Assembly (NCBI RefSeq): GCF_022458865.1
Contig: NZ_JAJNMU010000020.1
Span: forward strand, 62,001-126,000
Direction of reading: 5' to 3'
Length of the DNA stretch: 64,000 bases
DNA from: Paenibacillus periandrae
GTDB taxonomy: Bacteria; Bacillota; Bacilli; Paenibacillales; NBRC-103111
Each line of letters begins with the position of its first letter. The first letter of the stretch is position 1. Below, in pieces: positions 17,824 through 25,707 of the stretch. Made by a program: the position numbers and the translations under genes. Below the pieces are notes generated by a model. The model was not told the DNA's origin and did no database searches. It saw only the letters and a program-made list of their open reading frames with translations.

Positions 17824-18240
17824 TTGGTTAGGAATACAGCAAAAGCAATTATTGAATATGATAATAAGCTACTTTTTATTAAGAAAAAACTTGATAAAGT
17901 AGGCATTTATTATACTTTGCCAGGTGGTGGGCAAGAATCAGGTGAGACAATTGAAGATACTATTCTACGCGAATGCAATGAAGAATTAAATATTAACGCC
18001 GATGGGGTATCGAAAGCGACCGGCACGAAACGTGACGCGGCTGTACGACCAGTACGGTTTCGATACTATCGACAACAGTTGAGCGAGTCATGGCACAGCG
18101 GTCCCGGACAGCCAGCTTGGGCTGCGCACGCACACCAGACCCGTGCTGAGCTGATCGCCAATCTCGCCAGGGCGCGCGACGGATCATCTTGGCGTGAGTC
18201 TGTCTCTGAAGCCCCCTATCACGCCTTATTACATAACTAA
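17824..18240 (+). CDS. Nudix hydrolase with a foreign C-terminal half
   Basis: Residues 1-60 are a Nudix domain, with the Nudix box GGGQESGETIEDTILREC followed by NEELNI, which binds Mg and nucleoside-diphosphate substrates. The TTG at 17824 is chosen because AGGAGGG stands eight bases upstream. From about base 18000 the DNA becomes GC-rich and the protein turns into an Arg/Ala-rich stretch (KRDAAVRPVRFRYY) with no Nudix character. The second half of the domain is therefore missing and the protein is probably non-functional, although the frame stays open. Confidence 0.6.
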   Translation: MVRNTAKAIIEYDNKLLFIKKKLDKVGIYYTLPGGGQESGETIEDTILRECNEELNINADGVSKATGTKRDAAVRPVRFRYYRQQLSESWHSGPGQPAWAAHAHQTRAELIANLARARDGSSWRESVSEAPYHALLHN

Positions 18241-18323
18241 AAAAAGCCGCAATTTAAGCGACTTTCAATGTAATAATGATGTTGACTTCCGACAAATAAA
18301 TTGTCGCACTTTGTCGGCTACAA
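18238..18323. repeat. Inverted repeat, right copy (partner at 13.47-13.55 kb)
   Basis: Reads from a run of A through GCCGCAATTTAAGCGACTTT, GATGTTGACTTCCGACAAAT and GTCGCACTTTGTCGGC. It is the reverse complement of the left copy with small differences. The last 15 or so codons of the minus-strand frame at 18265 lie inside it, so insertion of this repeat probably cut that gene. Confidence 0.7.
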
Positions 18324-18680
18324 ACCCTGGTACCTGTCGATTTATATGGTAAAACTCAACGGGCTCATTTTGTTCAAAATTTGCACAATATTTAAAGGCG
18401 ATTACAGGAGTACTTTTTTTCTTTATGTACTCCCGCTCGTTCCATTCAAGTACTGTAGCATTCTTCGACCTTTCAAGCGCCGGATCTTTCCAGCTCACAG
18501 TCAGCTTCCATTCGTTCCCGGCTGTATCTCTGGATATTCCATTTGCCACGGGATACGTTTTTCGTTTGGGCGCCGCTTGAACCGTTTCGAGGACATCAAG
18601 CGACGAAGGAGATTGATTTTGCGTGCCTTGAGCGTTCTCAACGGGAAGCTTCTGGTTATGTTGGCTAAAACGTGACGGTA
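18265..18680 (-). pseudogene. Unidentified truncated protein-coding fragment
   Basis: An open minus-strand frame of about 138 codons with no clear start. It contains VLETVQAAPKRKTYPVANGI, EWKLTVSWKDPALERSKNAT and EPVEFYHINRQVPGFVADK. The composition is protein-like but I do not recognise the family. The upstream side is cut at the junction with the glycosidase fragment near 18670, and the downstream side runs into the inverted repeat. An internal in-frame ATG at 18549 could allow a shorter product. Confidence 0.4.
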
Positions 18681-19336
18681 TTTATCACCTCGTCTGGACC
18701 GACGGCTGGCGGAGCCGTAGTATCGGTTATGCGCGATCCACAGATCTTTTGAATTGGAAGGACACGAAGCTGATCCCGGTGATGGAGCAGCTCCCACAGA
18801 CCCAAAACACATGGGCGCCGGAGGTGTTCTACGATGAAGGGGCTGAGGCATACCGAGTAATCTGGTCTTCCACCGTTGGCGAAGGACCGCGCAATCATCG
18901 GATCTGGTCGGTCACAACAACTGATTTTGAAAAGTTCTCCGAGGCGTCACTGTTCTTTGATCCCGGCTACAATGTGATCGATGCCTGCGTTGCGGATCTT
19001 GGCGAGTCTTATCTTATGCTCTTCAAGGATGAGCGCGGGGTGAATGAGCCTGGCACTGATTTCAAGGCGATCCGATCCTGCCTGTTCGCCAAGGACGGCA
19101 GTGATCGTCCGGATGTCCAGGATGCACCCGGACTGCTCACGGCTCCACTAACCGAAGGACCAACGCTCTATGCCATCGAACGGGACGGCGCAACGGAGTG
19201 GATGATGCTGGTTGACGGTTTCCAGGACCACTACTATGGGGCATACCGATCCTATGATCTGAAGACATGGCAGAACGTAAGCGAAGAAGTATCACTTCCC
19301 AAAGGAGTGCGTCACGGGGCAGTCTTCACCAGATAA
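18668..19336 (+). pseudogene. GH43-like glycosidase, 5'-truncated
   Basis: From about 18668 the frame reads DGIYHLVWTDGWRSRSIGYA, then TDLLNWKDTKLIPVM, QNTWAPEVFYDEG and later AIERDGATEWMMLVDGF, typical of five-bladed beta-propeller glycosidases of the GH43 type. The N-terminal blade and signal region are missing, and the sequence joins an unrelated fragment at its 5' side. A TTG at 18749 is only an internal codon. Probably a remnant of an arabinosidase/xylosidase-like gene with higher GC than the surroundings. Confidence 0.65.
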
Positions 19337-19636
19337 TCCAGCGGCTGGACTCCACGGCTCTTTCCTCTGTGAATGAAAGAGCTGTGTTGTCGTTGCGCCT
19401 GTCGCACCCTTGCCGCTTGCGGAGAAGCTGCAGAAGTCTTATGATAAGTCATACTTATGCTCGCGTACCATATATGCTTGCTGTTCATGAATTCGAACAT
19501 GGATTCATTAGTAGTTGTGGTGAGAGGAATCATGGTAGAAAAAATAAGCATACTGTGATGAAAGAATTAATATTTGTCGGGTGACAAGAATATAGTCCGA
19601 TTGCAGATAATTACAGAGGATCGGTGCTAAGTATAA
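19337..19636. other. Gene-poor stretch before the response regulator
   Basis: No gene identified. A single GACAAGAAT unit followed by ATAGTCCGATT occurs at about 19582, related to the transposon-end-like repeats at 11.2, 13.4 and 51.4 kb. A plus-strand frame with HEFEHGFISSCGERNH may be gene debris. Confidence 0.35.
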
Positions 19637-20353
19637 TCATGTAATGTCATCCATACGATAGCCAGTGCCCCAAACGGTTCGAATCATAGAAGCCGCAGTT
19701 GGTGATACTTTATGCATCTTATCCCTTAATCGCTTCACATGTGTATCTACAGTTCGATGATCCCCATTTTCCTCATAGTTCCAAATCTCCATTAGCAGCA
19801 GTTCTCGTGTACATATTTTTCCTACATGGAGTGAAAAGTATCGTAACAGTTCGTATTCTTTTAAAGTGAGATAAATTTCTTCGCCTTCTACGAGTACCCG
19901 ACGTGCATGGTGATCGATGACCAGATTAGGAAAGACGATCTGGCCACTGGGGAAGGGAGCGGGCAGCCAAAATTGTTCTGGAATCGTTCGTTTTAAAATA
20001 GCTTTGGCTCGGAGAAGCAATTCCCTGGGGCTAAACGGTTTGCAAACACAATCATCTGCACCAGCTTGGAAACCTAAAATACGATCTGCTTCATCACTTC
20101 TTTCTGTCAGTAGGATGATGGGTGTATTTTTGATACTCTTCAACATATGACAGACCTCCAAGCCGCTAAGACCGGACATCAACCTGTCCATAATAATGAG
20201 ATCATAGTCGGTATCTATTGCCATTATCAGCGCTTGCTCTCCATTATGTGTTTCTTCAACGATTGCTTGTTCTAGCTCCATGTACATACGAATTATTTTA
20301 CGTATCCGTTCTTCATCATCGGCAATCAGTACTTTATACGTCATTTGCGTCAT
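19637..20353 (-). CDS. OmpR/PhoB-type response regulator
   Basis: Two-component transcription regulator of 238 residues: receiver domain (KVLIADDEERIRKI, phospho-acceptor in LIIMDRLMSG, LLTERSD, CKPF) followed by a winged-helix DNA-binding domain (LTLKEYELLRYF, VDTHVKRLRDKM, VWGTGYRM). The ATG at 20353 has GAGGTG five bases upstream. No histidine kinase is adjacent. It is transcribed away from the CydA-like operon, and its own promoter carries one of the ten shared 18-bp palindromes, so it belongs to that regulon and may regulate it (inference). Confidence 0.92.
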   Translation of the reverse strand: MTQMTYKVLIADDEERIRKIIRMYMELEQAIVEETHNGEQALIMAIDTDYDLIIMDRLMSGLSGLEVCHMLKSIKNTPIILLTERSDEADRILGFQAGADDCVCKPFSPRELLLRAKAILKRTIPEQFWLPAPFPSGQIVFPNLVIDHHARRVLVEGEEIYLTLKEYELLRYFSLHVGKICTRELLLMEIWNYEENGDHRTVDTHVKRLRDKMHKVSPTAASMIRTVWGTGYRMDDIT

Positions 20354-20403
20354 CTTTTCACCTCACGATGGGATTTATTTTATCCTGAACATAGATATTT
20401 CAC

Positions 20404-20421
20404 ATGACTCAAACGAGTTAC
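20404..20421 (-). promoter_or_regulatory. Shared palindromic operator, site 1 (response regulator promoter)
   Basis: On the minus strand GTAACTCGTTTGAGTCAT, then 21 bases, then a -10 hexamer TAAAAT (20377-20382 on the plus strand). Drives the OmpR-type regulator. One of ten related sites in this island. Confidence 0.65.
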
Positions 20422-20495
20422 TTCTTAGTCAAAAGTTTGAACAAAGGGTGGAAGCTTTGTGAACAGTATCAATTGTTCACTCAGATTTCGAAATC

Positions 20496-20513
20496 ATAGC
20501 ACTAAGGAGTCAT
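20496..20513 (+). promoter_or_regulatory. Shared palindromic operator, site 2 (CydA-like operon promoter)
   Basis: ATAGCACTAAGGAGTCAT, then 21 bases, then TATAAT at 20535-20540. The CydA-like gene starts at 20594, leaving a leader of about 45 bases. Confidence 0.75.
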
Positions 20514-20593
20514 TTTGATTAAAACTGAACCGCTTATAATCAACCTTGTCGAATTACGGCACAGGGTTGATTTTTTTATAAGGGGTGGGAGTA

Positions 20594-21927
20594 ATGAATT
20601 TTCCGACGATTGATTTTGGATGGCTGGGGAATGGAAACCTGATCGGGATGATGGCTGTGCTTCACGTTATGATTAATCATGCCGTTGCAATTGGCGGATC
20701 GATCCTGATGGTCTCGATTGAATTTGTTGCATTTAAGAGAGGCAACGAACGGCTGGAGGCTTTTGCAAGAAGACTGAGTAAATGGATTTTGATTATTACG
20801 ACAACGGCTGGTGCAATGACAGGAGTGGGCATATGGTTTACCACAACCATCATTGAGCCTGATGCCATTGGAGCATTGATTCGCATTTTCCATTGGGCCT
20901 GGTTTACGGAATGGTTGGTTTTCGTTTCCGAGGTTGTTCTGATTTTGATGTATTTTTATACATGGGATCGTTGGCGTGGGGAGAAGAAAAAGCTGCATAT
21001 ACGCACGGGTGTTGCCCTATGTGTGATGTCATGGCTTACTCTAGTGCTCATTACTGGGATTTTGGCTGCGCAGATTAACCCCGGCGATTGGGCTGAAACC
21101 TTATCATTTTGGAGTGCATTCTTTAATCCGACCTGGGTCCCCTCAACTTTATTTCGAACCTTTGCTGCGATTACTTTAGGTGTGGCGCTGCTTACACCTC
21201 TAACCCGGTGGTTTGTCAAGCAAGAGCAGGATCGTCATATCGCGCTGAAAATCTATGGGAAATGGCTGATCTTGTCTGTTCCGCTCATGCTGATCTTTGG
21301 TATCTGGTATTTGAACAGCCTGCCTGAAAAGGCCAAGGATCTGGTGGTCTGGGGCTCCGGACTCAGCGATATCACCTTTAATTTCATCAACCTGCTGGGC
21401 CTGCTGCTGATGTTTTTTCTAGGTGTTCTTTTGCTCGAAGGAAAATCAAAAATGTCTGTTGCTCTAACGGTATTCACCGCACTGTTCTCGCTAATGCTTC
21501 TGGCTGAATTCGAATCGTCAGGGAAAATATCCGCAAGCCTTATGTGATCTATAATTACATGTATGCCAATGGGATATTAAAATCGGAGGTTGAGACTCTC
21601 AAGAAAGAAGGCGTGTTGAAGAACTCCGCTTTTTCAAAGGTAAAAGAAGTTACGGAAGAAAATAAAATTCAGGCGGGAGAAGAGCTGTTTCGTATGCAGT
21701 GTATTGTATGTCACAGTATCGATGGCGTACGCCGTTCTCGTGCCATGACAGTTAAAGCTAAAGGATGGAGCGAGGATGCGCTTGCCGCATTTATACCGCA
21801 CTTGAGCGAGGTTCGTCCGGTAATGCCGCCTTTTGCAGGGAATGATGCAGAAGCAAAAGCTCTAGCTGCCTATATCCATAAAATGGTAGCAGAAAGCAAT
21901 AAAGATAAAGAAGGAGGAATAGAGTGA
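20594..21927 (+). pseudogene. CydA-like quinol oxidase subunit fused to cytochrome c, split by one frameshift
   Basis: Membrane protein related to subunit I of cytochrome bd oxidases: about eight transmembrane helices, an early haem-ligand-type region LHVMINHAVAIGG, and a loop FYTWDRWRGEKKKLH. The frame breaks near 21505: residues up to LLAEF stay in the first frame, then RIVRENIRKPYVIYNYMYAN follows in the next frame and leads into a cytochrome c domain with haem motif CIVCHS and distal VMPPFAG. Joined, the protein would have about 444 residues. As read, the first part ends at 21547, and a GTG at 21544 could start the cytochrome part separately. ATG 20594 follows AGGGGTGGGA. Predicted role: electron transfer from quinol at the membrane. 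Confidence 0.75.
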
Positions 21928-22961
21928 TGAATACCCATGCTTGGATAAACGCCAAATCTCCAGTTCCTAATGATCTCGGGCTTGCGCTGCCGGGGGATCT
22001 TCCTTTATTTGAAGTCTTGATCGTGGTCGGATTCATTCTTCATATTATTTTTGTCAATATCATGGTAGCAGGTACGGTATCGGCTGTGTTCAACGAAGTG
22101 AAAGGAATCCTCAGGAAAAATATAGTATACGATAAATTGGCGTCTAAACTGGCTACCCAAATTTCGATTTTCAAAAGTATGGCAGTGGTTCTCGGAGTTG
22201 CTCCACTCTTGATTATAAGCGCCATCTATACCCAATTCTTTTACCCTTCTACGATATTGATCGGTAAAATGTGGCTGGCGCTTATTCCTCTGCTTATCAT
22301 TGCTTTTCTATCTTTATATGTGTATAAATTCACCTGGGAGCGTTGGAGAAATCGCAAAAAATTACATCTGGCCTTCGGTCTGCTTGGCATGGTCATACTA
22401 TTATTTGTGCCACTGCTGTTCATCACTAATGTGGCGTCGATGCTGCAGCCTGAGCTGTGGACTCAGTCACGCGGCTTCTGGAGCTCCTTGTTTACGATCC
22501 CGACAATTTGGCAGCGGTATATGCATTTTATCGCGGCAAGCTTTGCGGTTATGGGGATGTTCATGTATGGCTGGGGAAGCAGAAAGCAGGCTGAAGACAA
22601 AGGCAATAATCCCGTCTGGTTTGAATACGCCTTGTACGGCAAAAAGATGGCTGCACTGTTTACAGTACTGCAATTGGCTGCCGGTCCGCTGCTCCTGGTC
22701 AGTATGGACAAACACGTACGTAGTATGTTCATGGGTGGCTCGTTATTTCATACCTGTCTACTGCTGTTGTCCATACTGCTAGCTATGGTTCTATGCTGGC
22801 TGCTGCTGAAGCTTATCAAAAAAGATAACAAAAGAGTATTTGTTACATCGCTAACGATTCTTCTGATTGTAGTTTCATTAATGAGTTGGATCCGACATGA
22901 GGTCAGGGAGCTGTATTTGGCTCCATACATGGAGGTAGCACCTCGTACACTCAGCAAGTGA
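21927..22961 (+). CDS. Second CydA-like membrane subunit
   Basis: A 344-residue protein with about eight transmembrane helices. It looks paralogous to its upstream partner: LHIIFVNIMVAGTVSAVF aligns with the partner's first helix region, and YKFTWERWRNRKKLHLAFG with the partner's FYTWDRWRGEKKKLH loop. A start at 21927 is supported by AGGAGG nine bases upstream; it overlaps the previous stop. There is no cytochrome c motif. The pair could form a heterodimeric bd-like complex whose haem ligation and electron acceptor are not predictable from sequence alone. Confidence 0.75.
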   Translation: MNTHAWINAKSPVPNDLGLALPGDLPLFEVLIVVGFILHIIFVNIMVAGTVSAVFNEVKGILRKNIVYDKLASKLATQISIFKSMAVVLGVAPLLIISAIYTQFFYPSTILIGKMWLALIPLLIIAFLSLYVYKFTWERWRNRKKLHLAFGLLGMVILLFVPLLFITNVASMLQPELWTQSRGFWSSLFTIPTIWQRYMHFIAASFAVMGMFMYGWGSRKQAEDKGNNPVWFEYALYGKKMAALFTVLQLAAGPLLLVSMDKHVRSMFMGGSLFHTCLLLLSILLAMVLCWLLLKLIKKDNKRVFVTSLTILLIVVSLMSWIRHEVRELYLAPYMEVAPRTLSK

Positions 22962-23135
22962 GTGGGCAAGATCAAGGATTTTACAGGTAACTTAGACAAA
23001 GTGAAATTATGAATTAGGAACATACAAATTCCACTGTGGAATGTATATGTATTACAGAACAATTACCGTCGTATGACGCCAAAAGTCCGAGTCCAATTTA
23101 GGGAGTATAGTCAAAAATTAAATAATTAAAACTTA

Positions 23136-23174
23136 AAACAATCCCTTACACGAGATGAAAGGGGTTGTTTTTAA
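23136..23174 (+). terminator. Intrinsic terminator after the CydA-like operon
   Basis: ACAATCCCTT pairs with AAGGGGTTGT around an 11-base loop and is followed by TTTTTAA. Confidence 0.75.
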
Positions 23175-23223
23175 TGTTTGCTTCGGAAAAAATGCAACGG
23201 ATCTAATGGTAGCAAACACATGG

Positions 23224-23241
23224 TTAGCCCTTTCGAGTCAT
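23224..23241 (+). promoter_or_regulatory. Shared palindromic operator, site 3 (TauE/SafE-like gene)
   Basis: TTAGCCCTTTCGAGTCAT, then 22 bases, then TAGAAT at 23264-23269. The -10 overlaps an in-frame ATG at 23268, which argues that the coding start lies further downstream. Confidence 0.7.
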
Positions 23242-23360
23242 TCTGATCTTACTTATGCACTCATAGAATGAATGGACAAGCGAAATCTGTATATGCGAAT
23301 CTATTACGCATGGCGAACAATGTCTGGAAATTTAACGTTTTAATTAGGGAGGAAGATATC

Positions 23361-24047
23361 TTGACTTTGTCTGCTAATTCTATAGTGATGGTTGCCCTCT
23401 CAGGGTTTATGGGTGCACCTCATTGTCTTATCATGTGCGGTGGTATCGTTGCTTCATTTGCTCTTAATGCAAAAGGCTCCCCTATGAAATCCGTGTTGGC
23501 CTACAATGCCGGAAGAGTCACGACTTACGCGCTGATAGGGTGTGGAATGGGTTTGGCTGGCTCTTTCGTGAATATTGCCGGAAAATTCGTCGGCATTCAG
23601 GGTATCGCGAGCATGCTCGGTGGAATTCTTATTTTGCTGTGGACTTTCCGACGCTACACGCTGTTTACTCATCCCAAAAACTTGCCGGGACAGACTTATT
23701 TCCAAGAAAAGATCGCTCGACTGCGCCTGCGCTATGAGCTTTCTGCTGTATTTCTCACTGGCCTGATGCTTGGATTCCTTCCATGTGGTTTAACCTACGC
23801 CATGCAAATGAACGCAGCAGCCTCCGGTTCATGGATAGATGGCTTTATTATCATGCTTGTTTTTGGTTTGTCTACCTTTCCCATATTGCTGCTGACAACT
23901 ATTTCAGCTGGCAGTATTCGCAAGAAGTGGCGGAAAAGCATGGGAAAGGCTGGTCTTTTCCTCGCTTTTCTCATGGGTTTCTTGTCATTTATGAAAGGCA
24001 TCAGTGCGAATGGCTGGATTCCTACCGTGCATCCATGGATATGGTAA
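23361..24047 (+). CDS. TauE/SafE-like membrane protein (DsbD/CcoH-associated type)
   Basis: Six-helix membrane protein of about 229 residues. It carries FMGAPHCLIMCGGIVASF near the N-terminus, with a paired Cys/His metal-type motif, and GFLPCGLTYAMQMNAA in the second half. Proteins of this subtype accompany copper-oxidase assembly genes and may move copper or reducing equivalents. A TTG start at 23361 is preferred because AGGGAGG precedes it and because the upstream in-frame ATG (23268) falls inside the predicted promoter. Surrounding genes handle copper and cytochromes, supporting an assembly role (inference). Confidence 0.78.
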   Translation: MTLSANSIVMVALSGFMGAPHCLIMCGGIVASFALNAKGSPMKSVLAYNAGRVTTYALIGCGMGLAGSFVNIAGKFVGIQGIASMLGGILILLWTFRRYTLFTHPKNLPGQTYFQEKIARLRLRYELSAVFLTGLMLGFLPCGLTYAMQMNAAASGSWIDGFIIMLVFGLSTFPILLLTTISAGSIRKKWRKSMGKAGLFLAFLMGFLSFMKGISANGWIPTVHPWIW

Positions 24048-24063
24048 TATATGTAAAATGAGC

Positions 24064-24468
24064 TTAATCGACTATGAAGGGGTAAATCACACGCCTTGTT
24101 TTGTCATCTGTTTGAAGGCGTGCTTCAGCCTGCCATTCTCCACGCATAACAGGAATCCCGACTGCGACATACGATCCGGGCTTCGCCTCAGTGACCTTCG
24201 CCGGAAATGATCCACAAAACATACCGGGCATGGACAGCACGACTTCCAGATTGGCTCCGCTGAAGGGTTCTCCCGTCATATTGGTAATCGTTAGGGTAAA
24301 GGAACTTTCTTTCATAGTATGAGCAGAAGCCTGCTCCGAAGCAATGTCCATTCGGATGAATTCGTCTTGATAGGTGTCTTTTGCCATGGTCATGTCACGT
24401 CCAGATTGAAACAGCATAACGGCAATAACTATACAGATAAGTAAAGTTACGACTAAAGCTTTGTTCAT
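24064..24468 (-). CDS. FixH/YtkA-like membrane-anchored protein
   Basis: A 134-residue protein with one N-terminal transmembrane helix (ALVVTLLICIVIAVMLF) and an extracellular immunoglobulin-like domain (FTLTITNMTGEPFSGANLEV, MPGMFCGSF, GEWQAEARL). FixH/YtkA-like domains occur in oxidase assembly and copper homeostasis clusters. ATG 24468 is preceded by AGAAGGG. Two other proteins with the same fold type are at 33291 and 37735. A shared palindromic site lies about 100 bases upstream, without a clear -10. Confidence 0.75.
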   Translation of the reverse strand: MNKALVVTLLICIVIAVMLFQSGRDMTMAKDTYQDEFIRMDIASEQASAHTMKESSFTLTITNMTGEPFSGANLEVVLSMPGMFCGSFPAKVTEAKPGSYVAVGIPVMRGEWQAEARLQTDDKTRRVIYPFIVD

Positions 24469-24569
24469 GTTAGCCCTTCTTTCCAATGTGCTGTTCTTTC
24501 ATACCTATGAGGTGAACAGTAAGAACATACAAGATAATGGTTACTTCAATTCACGAAATATTCAATAGA

Positions 24570-24587
24570 ATAGCTCTTTGTAGTCAT
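24570..24587 (-). promoter_or_regulatory. Shared palindromic operator, site 4 (FixH-like gene)
   Basis: ATAGCTCTTTGTAGTCAT on the plus strand. It is the only one of the ten without a convincing -10 at 21-23 bases on either side. It most likely serves the FixH-like gene on the minus strand. Confidence 0.5.
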
Positions 24588-24662
24588 ATGAAATGCGGGT
24601 TTAAGAGCAGGCCACATGAAGAGTGCTCAAATTTCACAGTTTAGATTTATTTATGCAGGCAA

Positions 24663-24680
24663 ATAGCACTTAATAGTCAT
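24663..24680 (+). promoter_or_regulatory. Shared palindromic operator, site 5 (metal ABC remnant)
   Basis: ATAGCACTTAATAGTCAT, then 22 bases, then TAGAGT (24703-24708), upstream of the broken ABC ATPase gene. Confidence 0.65.
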
Positions 24681-24779
24681 ACTCCTCATTTTCTATTTCT
24701 AGTAGAGTAGTACTCGAGTGTTTAAACTTTTGAAAAGTAGTTTAGGGAGGCTGGGGTTATCAAGCAACTGACTGTTGAG

Positions 24780-25208
24780 ATGGAACATTTTCATGCAGGT
24801 TATGGAAAAAAGATGATTTTGGAGCAGCTGCAATTTCAAGCCTATGCGGGCGAAATGGTGGCGCTATTAGGCGCAAATGGGGCAGGGAAGACGACGTTTT
24901 TTCGTTCGCTCATGCAGCTCCCTTCCAGTACAAACTGGCTTCATCCGTATTTTGGGTCGCGAAATCCATTCGCAGAAGGACAAAAGATGGGCACGATCAC
25001 AGATGGGATATGTGCCGCAAAATCAGGGGAAAGGGCAATTTCCAATTTCGGTGTTTGAGGCCGTACTGCTTGGAAGATGGGTAACCTCATTCGCCTACAT
25101 GCATCGGCCGACTCAAGAAGACAAGAATTTAACCTTAAGCATGCTTGAAACAGTAGGGTTGGCTGGTCAACTACATTCCGATTGCAGATACCTGTCAGGT
25201 GGACAGAA
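24780..25208 (+). pseudogene. Metal-type ABC transporter ATPase, frameshifted and 3'-truncated
   Basis: The first frame (24780-25058) contains Walker A LLGANGAGKTTFF. The frame shifts around 24930 and continues with MGYVPQNQGKGQFPISVFE and the signature YLSGGQKQRL, ending there. Walker B, the H-loop and the rest are missing. The style (VFEAVLLGR, Q-loop YVPQ) is that of zinc/manganese or iron-siderophore importers. The gene joins directly to a fragment of a binding protein, so permease and intervening sequence have been deleted. Its promoter carries the island's shared palindrome. Confidence 0.7.
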
Positions 25209-25547
25209 GCAGCGTCTCAATACCATTAAAGAGGCCGACATGAAACAAAACGTTTCCGAAAAAAAGTGATTGCACAGATATATATGACTCCCGTTGCCAA
25301 ATGGTTGGGTTATCAGGTTATCGGTGAATACGGTCCGGAAGAGTTAACTCCGACAAAGGTGGCAGAATTGGCTGCGCTCAAACCGGATCTGATTATTGAC
25401 AATCTTCATATGCCACAAGGACAGGGAATTGCTGCCATCGCTAAAAGCACAAGAATTGAGCTACGAACCTATCCTGATACCTCGCAAAAAACACTGCAGG
25501 ATATTTGGAAGGATAACGCCAAAAAACTGGGTATTATCGTGCTATAG
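25207..25547 (+). pseudogene. Metal ABC transporter substrate-binding protein, C-terminal fragment
   Basis: Starting at the deletion joint, the protein reads IKEADMKQNV, then after a frame change at an A-run near 25255 VIAQIYMTPVAKWLGYQVIG and LTPTKVAELAALKPDLIIDN, with RPQG-like MPQGQG. This is the C-terminal lobe of a metal-binding ABC lipoprotein. The signal peptide and N-lobe are absent. Together with the preceding fragment it records an internal deletion of an ATPase-permease-binding-protein operon. Confidence 0.65.
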
Positions 25548-25618
25548 GCAATTTCAAAGCGTTTTCCTACCGGTTGAATTGAGCGAAAAATAGGCCTTAA
25601 AGTGATTATGCCCGGTGT

Positions 25619-25636
25619 ATAGCACTTTAGAGCCAT
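25619..25636 (+). promoter_or_regulatory. Shared palindromic operator, site 6 (ctaG-like gene)
   Basis: ATAGCACTTTAGAGCCAT, then 22 bases, then TAAAAT at 25659-25664; the CtaG-like gene begins at 25708. Confidence 0.75.
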
Positions 25637-25707
25637 AGGAAGGATGGTGTAAAACGTGTAAAATAAACCATGGTCATAATGATCAACCAAAAGGAGATCA
25701 GATACAC

